Positions 7,052 to 12,456 of a stretch of 14,622 bases of DNA are shown here, in pieces. The translations under genes were made by a program, and so were the position numbers. Source of the DNA: Bacteroidales bacterium (lineage in GTDB: Bacteria; Bacteroidota; Bacteroidia; Bacteroidales; Dysgonomonadaceae); the NCBI GenBank assembly GCA_012799155.1, contig JAAZLV010000142.1, positions 1 through 14,622 of the forward strand. Reading direction: 5' to 3'. Within the stretch, counting starts at the first letter, position 1. Each line of letters opens with the position of its first letter. The notes below the pieces were generated by a model. It saw only the letters and a program-made list of their open reading frames with translations. It was not told the origin of the DNA and ran no database searches.

Positions 7052-8287
7052 ATGTCCAAACGACTTGAAATTGCCAAGGATGTCTATTACGTGGGTGTGA
7101 ACGACCGCACTAAACATCTCTTTGAAAACCTTTGGCCACTGCCCTACGGAGTCTCTTATAACTCCTACATCATTGACGACGAAAAAAGGGCTCTGATTGA
7201 TACCGTTGATGTATGCTACTCCGATCAATTTTTTCAAAAAATTGTGACTGCCATAGGTGATAAACCCATCGATTATCTAATAGTGAATCATATGGAACCG
7301 GATCACTCAGGCTCCATCGGACTGTTACTTGGCCGCTACCCCGATATTCAAATCGTGGGGAACAAGCACACGGTGAAAATGCTCAAGGGTTATTATGGCA
7401 TTTCAGAGAACGTGATCCAGATAGAGGACATGCAGACACTAAACCTTGGCAGCACAACCCTGCAGTTTTACCTGACACCAATGGTACACTGGCCGGAGAC
7501 CATGATGACTTACCTGCCCGAAAAAAAAATGTTGTTCAGCGCCGATGCGTTTGGTACATTTGGTACGCTTGATGGTGGTGTGATGGACAGTCAATTGATG
7601 CCAGAGCGCTACCGGAGTGAGATGATTCGTTACTATTCCAACATTGTGGGTAAGTTTGGTTCACCAGTTCAGACAGCACTGAAGAAGCTTGCAGAGGTGC
7701 CAATCGAGGCGATCTGCTCCACACACGGTCCAATCTGGACAGTGAAGGAGAATATTGCGGAGGTGGTAGGTCTCTATGACAGGTTGAGTCGCTATGAGGG
7801 GGAAAATGGACTGGTCATCGCCTATGGGAGCATGTATGGTCATACCGAGCAGCTGGCAGAATTGATTGCTGCCGAAGCAGCTGCCAATGGTATCCGGAAC
7901 ATTGTGATGCACAATCTTGCCAAAAGTCACATCTCTGATGTTATCCGTGATGTTTTTACCTATAAAGGGTTAATCATCGGATCTCCCACTTACAACAACA
8001 AACTTTATCCCAGCGTGGAAAGCCTTCTCTCCGCCCTGCAAAACAGATCCCTTAAAAACCGTTTCTTTGGCTATTTCGGCAGCTTCACCTGGGCTGATGC
8101 CTCGGCAAAGCAGCTGGCAGCCTTCGCGGAAGAATCGGAAGTTGAGCTGGTGGCCGATCCGGTTGTGATGAAACAGGCGATGATGGATGAGGTAGAAGAG
8201 AAAGCTCTTGCATTGGCCAGAAGCATGGCATGTAAGCTATTGACGGGTGCAGCCGTCTCATCCGACAAGAAAACCGATTGTCACTAA
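7052..8287 (+). CDS. Flavodiiron protein (A-type flavoprotein, O2/NO reductase)
   Basis: Flavodiiron proteins reduce O2 to water or NO to N2O in the cytoplasm of anaerobes, usually taking electrons from rubredoxin or a related carrier. The 411-residue protein has the two standard domains. The N-terminal metallo-beta-lactamase-like domain has all expected iron ligands: His80, Glu82, Asp84 and His85 in HMEPDHSG, His146 in PMVHWPET, Asp165 in SADAFG and His225 in STHGPIW. The C-terminal flavodoxin domain has the FMN phosphate loop YGSMYGHT (258-265) and later SPTYNNKLYPSVE and FGSFTWADASAK. No rubredoxin or NAD(P)H reductase domain is appended, so this is a class A protein that needs a separate electron donor, which is not in the window. 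nagB follows after 15 bp, suggesting co-transcription with no obvious functional link. O2 versus NO preference cannot be read from sequence. Confidence 0.94.
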   Translation: MSKRLEIAKDVYYVGVNDRTKHLFENLWPLPYGVSYNSYIIDDEKRALIDTVDVCYSDQFFQKIVTAIGDKPIDYLIVNHMEPDHSGSIGLLLGRYPDIQIVGNKHTVKMLKGYYGISENVIQIEDMQTLNLGSTTLQFYLTPMVHWPETMMTYLPEKKMLFSADAFGTFGTLDGGVMDSQLMPERYRSEMIRYYSNIVGKFGSPVQTALKKLAEVPIEAICSTHGPIWTVKENIAEVVGLYDRLSRYEGENGLVIAYGSMYGHTEQLAELIAAEAAANGIRNIVMHNLAKSHISDVIRDVFTYKGLIIGSPTYNNKLYPSVESLLSALQNRSLKNRFFGYFGSFTWADASAKQLAAFAEESEVELVADPVVMKQAMMDEVEEKALALARSMACKLLTGAAVSSDKKTDCH

Positions 8288-8302
8288 ATAAGATATTGCA
8301 AC

Positions 8303-9112
8303 ATGAGACTGATTATTCAACCCGATGCCGCGCAGATGGCACAGTGGGCAGCAAACTATATCGCTGCAAAAATCAATGAGGCGGCTCCTACAGCCGAGAA
8401 ACCTTTCAAGTTGGGACTCCCAACCGGTTCATCTCCCTTGCAGACCTACAAGGCCCTGATTAAACTCTACGAGGCAGGGGTAGTGTCGTTTGAGCATGTC
8501 ATCACCTTCAACATGGATGAGTATATAGGACTCCCGAAGGATCACCCGCAGAGTTACCATACCTTCATGTGGGACAACTTCTTCCAGCATATTGATATTC
8601 TAAAGGAGAACGTGCACATCCTCAACGGGATGGCTGACAAACCTGAGGCTGAGTGCGCTGCCTATGAACAGGCGATCGTTGATGCCGGTGGAATTGATCT
8701 CTTCCTGGGAGGAATTGGTCCTGATGGACACATTGCATTCAACGAACCGGGCTCTTCGCTTAGCTCGCGTACGCGCATCAAAACGCTCACCACCGATACG
8801 GTGATTGCCAACTCCCGATTCTTTGACAATGATGTGAACAAAGTACCAAAAACAGCACTTACTGTCGGTGTGGGAACTGTGCTTGATGCCAAAGAGGTGT
8901 TGATTTTGGTAAATGGACACCACAAGGCCAGAGCTCTCTATCATGCGGTGGAGGGAGCAGTCACGCAAATGTGGACCATAAGCGCTCTGCAGATGCATGC
9001 AAAAGGGATCATCGTATGTGACTACGATGCCTGTGCCGAATTGAAAGTGGGTACCTACAAGTATTTCCTTGATATTGAACATGACAACCTGAATCCCGAT
9101 TCATTGTTGTAA
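8303..9112 (+). CDS. nagB: Glucosamine-6-phosphate deaminase
   Basis: NagB converts glucosamine 6-phosphate to fructose 6-phosphate and ammonia, feeding amino sugars into glycolysis. The 269-residue protein lines up with E. coli NagB (266) with almost identical numbering. It keeps LGLPTGSSP (37-45), FNMDEY with catalytic Asp72, and [13 protein letters not shown] with Asp141, His143 and Glu148. Ser151, Arg158, Lys160 and Thr161, which in E. coli bind the activator N-acetylglucosamine 6-phosphate, are also present in [13 protein letters not shown]. Allosteric activation is therefore plausible. Later blocks [13 protein letters not shown] and ALTVGVGT are also family hallmarks. The start ATG 8303 gives MRLII as in E. 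coli. nagA is not in the window. It is the last gene before a strong terminator and probably shares a transcript with the flavodiiron gene. Confidence 0.96.
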   Translation: MRLIIQPDAAQMAQWAANYIAAKINEAAPTAEKPFKLGLPTGSSPLQTYKALIKLYEAGVVSFEHVITFNMDEYIGLPKDHPQSYHTFMWDNFFQHIDILKENVHILNGMADKPEAECAAYEQAIVDAGGIDLFLGGIGPDGHIAFNEPGSSLSSRTRIKTLTTDTVIANSRFFDNDVNKVPKTALTVGVGTVLDAKEVLILVNGHHKARALYHAVEGAVTQMWTISALQMHAKGIIVCDYDACAELKVGTYKYFLDIEHDNLNPDSLL

Positions 9113-9135
9113 TCTCACACCATATCACATGCATG

Positions 9136-9165
9136 GGTGCGCTCTACTGAGTGCACCTTTTTTTT
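9136..9165 (+). terminator. Intrinsic terminator after nagB
   Basis: GGTGCGCT (9136-9143) pairs with AGTGCACC (9150-9157), 8 bp with one G-U wobble, across a 6-nt loop, and is followed by eight T residues (9158-9165). It ends the plus-strand run of genes 23 bp after the nagB stop codon. The 153 bp between it and the next gene hold no convincing gene or -7 box. Confidence 0.85.
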
Positions 9166-9318
9166 ATTCCTCCGGAAAGCAATCTAAACTATCGTTGATT
9201 GATTACATTTATTCACTTTTATTAATAGGCTTCATCGGTAGTAATCATGAACCTACTCACACTTTTCATTGTTATGCGAAAAGAATCACAGTTATAATCA
9301 ATTCAAAAAGAAAATGAG

Positions 9319-9825
9319 ATGAATCCCATTCATCGGTTTATGTTGTTTTTTTCACTCCTGCTTTTTCCCATTTCGCTTTTTGCAGAGAAGGGGAGTGGTG
9401 AAGAAAATGTGAAGGTGGTGGACTTCGCCGGATTGGAACCCTACCTGAAGAAGAGCAATGACACTATTTATGTCGTCAACTTCTGGGCTACCTGGTGTGC
9501 ACCCTGTATCAAGGAGATTCCCTATTTCGAACAACTGGGGGCAGCTTACCAAAAGGATAAGGTGAAGGTGCTGATGGTAAGCCTCGATATGGCCAATCAG
9601 TTGCAAAGTCGCCTGATTCCCTTCATGGAGAAAGAAAAGATGCGCAACGAAGTGATCCTCCTTGACGATCCCCGTTCGAATCGCTGGATTCCATTGGTGG
9701 ATGAGAACTGGAGCGGTGTGATCCCTGCCACGCTAGTTTATGGTAAAGGTTTCCGGGAGTTCTACCAGAAGGAGTTTACCTTTGAGGAGCTGGATGAAAT
9801 CATCTCATCACTATTGTCCAATTAA
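9319..9825 (+). CDS. TlpA-like exported thioredoxin-fold oxidoreductase
   Basis: This 168-residue protein is probably exported and acts on thiols in the periplasm or at the membrane. A hydrophobic N-terminal segment (residues 7-22, MLFFSLLLFPISLFA) looks like a signal peptide with cleavage after FA, or an uncleaved anchor. There is no lipobox cysteine. The thioredoxin domain carries VNFWATWCAPC (Cys60 and Cys63), the usual TlpA/ResA-type active site, and the cis-proline at VIPATLVY (Pro136). TlpA relatives reduce disulfides for cytochrome maturation or other folding tasks; the partner here is unknown. The start ATG 9319 follows an A-rich stretch; the overlapping ATG 9314 stops after two codons. 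The next exported redox gene begins 19 bp downstream, so the two are very likely co-transcribed. Confidence 0.85.
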   Translation: MNPIHRFMLFFSLLLFPISLFAEKGSGEENVKVVDFAGLEPYLKKSNDTIYVVNFWATWCAPCIKEIPYFEQLGAAYQKDKVKVLMVSLDMANQLQSRLIPFMEKEKMRNEVILLDDPRSNRWIPLVDENWSGVIPATLVYGKGFREFYQKEFTFEELDEIISSLLSN

Positions 9826-9844
9826 CATTTTAACAATCACAACA

Positions 9845-10450
9845 ATGAAAAATTTATTGTTTACTGTTGCCCTATTTCTCTGGAGTGGGCTCGTGTTGCA
9901 GGCCCAACCGATTGCTGTTGGCTCTAAGGCTCCTGCCTTTTCACTGAAGAACATTGATGGAAGTACTGTTTCACTGGCCGATTATGCAGGAGAGAAAGGT
10001 CTCTTTGTCATCTTTTCCTGCAATCCCTGTCCCTATGTCAAGGCTTACGAGGATCGTATGATCGGGCTTCATCAGGAATATGCTCCGCTGGGTTATCCGG
10101 TTGTGTTGATCAACCCCAACGATCCGGGACAACAGCCCGATGATTCATTTGAAAAGATGAAACAGAGAGCAGCTGAAAAGAACTACCCCTTCCCTTATCT
10201 CCAGGATATTGAGCAGACGGTTTACCCCGCATATGGGGCAACACGCACCCCTGAGGTGTTTCTATTGAAAAACGATGGTGATGGCAACTTTACCGTAGCC
10301 TATACCGGGACTATTGACGACAACTACCAGGATGAAGCAGCAGTGGAAGAGAAGTTTGCAGCCAACGCCGTTCAGGCACTCATGGCTGGTAAACAACCGG
10401 ATCCTGCTACTACACGTGCCATCGGTTGTGGTATCAAGGTGAAGAAGTAA
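9845..10450 (+). CDS. Exported peroxiredoxin-like thioredoxin-fold protein
   Basis: The 201-residue protein starts at ATG 9845 with a clear signal peptide (MKNLLFTVALFLWSGLVLQA, likely cut before Gln21). The frame is open further upstream within the previous gene, but only this start gives a signal peptide. The mature part follows the AhpC/TSA-redoxin pattern: VGSKAPAFSL, then SCNPCPYVKAYEDRM with a CxxC pair at Cys59 and Cys62, INPNDP, YPFPYLQD, TPEVFLL and TGTIDDNYQ, ending with a conserved third cysteine in IGCGIK (Cys195). This matches the widespread PRX-like subgroup, in which CNxCPYVKAYEDRM and the terminal IGC-IK are typical. Substrate and true peroxidase activity are unproven for this group. 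The upstream neighbour, with a WCAPC site, is a plausible reductant. A terminator follows 10 bp after the stop. Confidence 0.86.
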   Translation: MKNLLFTVALFLWSGLVLQAQPIAVGSKAPAFSLKNIDGSTVSLADYAGEKGLFVIFSCNPCPYVKAYEDRMIGLHQEYAPLGYPVVLINPNDPGQQPDDSFEKMKQRAAEKNYPFPYLQDIEQTVYPAYGATRTPEVFLLKNDGDGNFTVAYTGTIDDNYQDEAAVEEKFAANAVQALMAGKQPDPATTRAIGCGIKVKK

Positions 10451-10460
10451 AGAGAAAAAA

Positions 10461-10492
10461 AGAGCGGTTTATACCGCTCTCACTCTTTTTTT
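10461..10492. terminator. Bidirectional terminator between convergent genes
   Basis: AGAGCGGT (10461-10468) pairs perfectly with ACCGCTCT (10473-10480) around the loop TTAT. On the plus strand CACTC and then seven T (10486-10492) follow. On the minus strand the stem runs directly into T residues (complement of 10455-10460). It can therefore end both the redox pair and the DUF4126 transcript, and looks stronger on the minus strand. Confidence 0.8.
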
Positions 10493-11053
10493 GATCAATT
10501 TCCTGTAAGTGTAACGAAGTAACAGGATCATCACCACCACCAGCAGCACAGCTACAAGGATGGGGGTGAACAGCGACATAACTGAGAAACCGGTTGCAGC
10601 TACCCCTTCACCAGTAGAGACTACGGGATTCCCAAATCCGGCCGTGAGGCTTGTCGAAGTGAGACGAGTCATCGAGCTGGCACTCTGGATGGTGGCGGCA
10701 GCGCTTCCTCCCACCACAAATCCCATGATCCAGCGTATCCATTCGCTTTCAACAGGAAAGACGGATGTCATCAGCAATGTACCCGCACCTACCGACAGGG
10801 GGGTGGCAATGCTATCCAGTAGGTTATCCACAAATGGGATGTAGTAGGCCATCACTTCAACTATAGCTGCTACACCGAAACTGATGATTGCAGGCATGGA
10901 TCCCATCCATGCAAAACTTTCACCCAGGGGGATGAGGCCAATGCGTGAAGCGATGCCCGCTACCAGCAACGGGATAAAAACCCTGAAGCCTGTACTGGCA
11001 CTCAGGCCGATGCCCAAAGCAATGGCGCTGATGGTTTCGATGTTCATCTCCAT
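10469..11053 (-). CDS. DUF4126 family integral membrane protein
   Basis: This 194-residue hydrophobic protein has no known biochemical role. Hydrophobic segments are at about residues 9-36, 53-74, 80-98, 106-124 and 157-181. The opening GIGLSASTGFRVFIPLLVAG and the later GSAAATIQSASSMTR and SLTAGFGNPVVSTGE are the features by which I assign it to DUF4126. The family is typically made of glycine/serine-rich transmembrane proteins and its function is undetermined. The tail after residue 181 is strongly basic (RKLIKKRVR), suggesting a cytoplasmic C-terminus. Start could be ATG 11051-11053 or the second Met at 11045-11047. The stop codon TAA (10469-10471) lies inside the loop of the shared terminator, so the last codons form the hairpin stem. 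It lies 47 bp after the acetyltransferase gene on the same strand. Confidence 0.8.
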   Translation of the reverse strand: MEMNIETISAIALGIGLSASTGFRVFIPLLVAGIASRIGLIPLGESFAWMGSMPAIISFGVAAIVEVMAYYIPFVDNLLDSIATPLSVGAGTLLMTSVFPVESEWIRWIMGFVVGGSAAATIQSASSMTRLTSTSLTAGFGNPVVSTGEGVAATGFSVMSLFTPILVAVLLVVVMILLLRYTYRKLIKKRVRAV

Positions 11054-11100
11054 GTGAAATCAATTTTTTAATGATGCTATTATAGCTGTAAGACAGTAAG

Positions 11101-11439
11101 CTATCCTTTTGGTTTAATGCCGCAGGCGTCGCCGGTAGGCTCATCGTCCAGACGATGCCAAATATCGGCAAACTCTTCGGGGCGTCGTTTGAATTTCACC
11201 ATGATGTACGAACAGGAGGGGATCACTTTATATCCTTCTTCACGTGCAAAATGAATCATCTTGTCGAAGAGACGCGCAGCGATGCCCTGACCCTCCAGTT
11301 CAGGTCGTACTCCCGTGTGATAAGCATTCAGCAGTTTATCCTTTACTTCAAAATCCAGCTCTGCCACCTGTCGTCCATCCTGTTCAATAAAGAAACTACC
11401 CCGTTTCTTTTCATCCATTCTGAATTGTATTTCCATCAT
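11101..11439 (-). CDS. Small GNAT-like N-acetyltransferase (YjdJ/NATD1 type)
   Basis: The 112-residue protein belongs to the short single-domain GNAT-like group (roughly 90-110 residues) rather than full-length GNATs. Evidence: an antiparallel strand region with FFIEQDGRQVAELDF, then HTGVRPELEGQGIAARLFD (41-59), where EGQGIA forms the acetyl-CoA pyrophosphate loop, and EGYKVIPSCSYI (68-79) with the cysteine typical of the group, followed by FKRRPEEFADI. The C-terminal extension (about 94-112), with DACGIKPKG, is not part of the usual core. Substrate is unknown for nearly all members; I do not infer one. Two start codons are adjacent (11437-11439 and 11434-11436). It may be co-transcribed with the DUF4126 gene 47 bp downstream. 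I found no clear -7 box upstream in the 171 bp shared with the divergent esterase. Confidence 0.82.
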   Translation of the reverse strand: MMEIQFRMDEKKRGSFFIEQDGRQVAELDFEVKDKLLNAYHTGVRPELEGQGIAARLFDKMIHFAREEGYKVIPSCSYIMVKFKRRPEEFADIWHRLDDEPTGDACGIKPKG

Positions 11440-11552
11440 TTTGCTTGTTTACTTGTAATGCATTTAAAACGTTTTTACCCGCTGAATTGTTGTGTCAGGT
11501 TGATGGTCACTCATGAAAGTCCCGTCTCTTCCAAGCAAAAGGATCGAAATTG

Positions 11553-11585
11553 TTTGCAGGAACAGTTCTACTTTTTGTAACTTTG
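11553..11585 (+). promoter_or_regulatory. Bacteroidota-type promoter for the esterase gene
   Basis: TTTG (11553-11556) and TAACTTTG (11578-11585) match the -33 and -7 consensus exactly with 21 bp between them, the best promoter match in the window. Initiation near 11592 would give a leader of about 19 nt before ATG 11611. Confidence 0.7.
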
Positions 11586-11610
11586 TAAAATTAAACTAAA
11601 AATCGATCCG

Positions 11611-12429
11611 ATGAAACGTTTTATTCTTTCGGCACTCTTTGTTGTATGCACCATCCTTAGTCTCTTTTCCGCTACTGTCGATACCGTGAAGGTATTCAGT
11701 CCTTCCATGAAGAAGGAGATCAAAACTGTAGTGATCAAACCAAACAGCACAAACGAATCAACACAACTTCCCGTGCTCTATCTGTTACATGGTTACAGTG
11801 GTCGCTATGATGGTTGGATCAAGGAAGCACCCCACCTTGCCGATCTGGCTGACAGTTACGACATGATGATTGTCTGTCCCGACGGTGGTTACGGCAGTTG
11901 GTATTGGGACAGTCCTGTGGATCCGGCGTTCCGCTATGAAACCTTTGTTGCCAGAGAGCTTATCAGTTATGTAGACAGCAATTACAACACCATCCCTTCC
12001 CGCGAGGGGAGAGCAATTACAGGACTGAGCATGGGAGGGCACGGCGGGCTCTACCTCGGTTTTCGCAACCAGGATATTTTTGGAGCTTGCGGGAGCATAT
12101 GTGGTGGCGTGGATATCCTTCCATTTCCCGAAAATTGGGATATGGCCCAGCGTCTGGGAAAACTGAGCGACAATCCCGCGAGATGGGAAGAGTATAGCGT
12201 GATGGGCCAGTTGCATCTCCTCAGAGCGGGTAGCATAAGGATCATCTTCGACTGTGGTACTGAAGATTTCTTCCTGGAGGTAAACCAACGGCTCCACAAT
12301 GAATTGCTTTATCGGAATATTCCCCATGATTTCATTCTCCGTCCTGGAGGACATAACCCTCGTTACTGGGGAAACGCGGTGAAGTACCAGATACTCTATT
12401 TTCATGATTTCTTTGCGTCAGCAAAGTAA
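11611..12429 (+). CDS. Secreted esterase of the esterase D/feruloyl esterase family
   Basis: This 272-residue alpha/beta hydrolase is probably exported. The N-terminus MKRFILSALFVVCTILSLFSA is a signal peptide with likely cleavage near residue 21; a cysteine at 13 is not in a lipobox. The fold opens with LPVLYLLHGYSGRYDGW (53-69), then CPDGGYGSWYWDSP (89-102). The nucleophile elbow GLSMGG gives Ser140, DCGTEDFF supplies the acid (Asp219, with Asp214 as alternative) and RPGGHNPRYW gives His248, so the triad is complete. Members of this family hydrolyse acyl esters on xylan or other sugars, ferulate esters, or S-formylglutathione. The signal peptide argues against the last and for an extracytoplasmic carbohydrate or lipid ester, but no substrate can be fixed. 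It stands alone behind a strong promoter match and converges on the helicase gene, 27 bp away. Confidence 0.9.
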   Translation: MKRFILSALFVVCTILSLFSATVDTVKVFSPSMKKEIKTVVIKPNSTNESTQLPVLYLLHGYSGRYDGWIKEAPHLADLADSYDMMIVCPDGGYGSWYWDSPVDPAFRYETFVARELISYVDSNYNTIPSREGRAITGLSMGGHGGLYLGFRNQDIFGACGSICGGVDILPFPENWDMAQRLGKLSDNPARWEEYSVMGQLHLLRAGSIRIIFDCGTEDFFLEVNQRLHNELLYRNIPHDFILRPGGHNPRYWGNAVKYQILYFHDFFASAK

Positions 12430-12456
12430 GGCAAGCAATCGTATCCCCTTCCCGTA

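Noticed and set aside
9129..9317. 62-codon plus-strand frame between the nagB terminator and the TlpA-like gene
   Set aside because: Its start overlaps the terminator hairpin and T tract, so it would hardly be transcribed from upstream, and the peptide shows no conserved pattern.
9166..9318. Possible small RNA or promoter in the 153-bp AT-rich gap
   Set aside because: Only 4-bp inverted matches (GTAG/CTAC) and no exact TAnnTTTG box were found; nothing rises above chance.
11785..12405. 206-codon minus-strand open frame opposite the esterase
   Set aside because: The plus strand encodes an intact triad-bearing esterase with promoter and signal peptide; the antisense frame has no family features.
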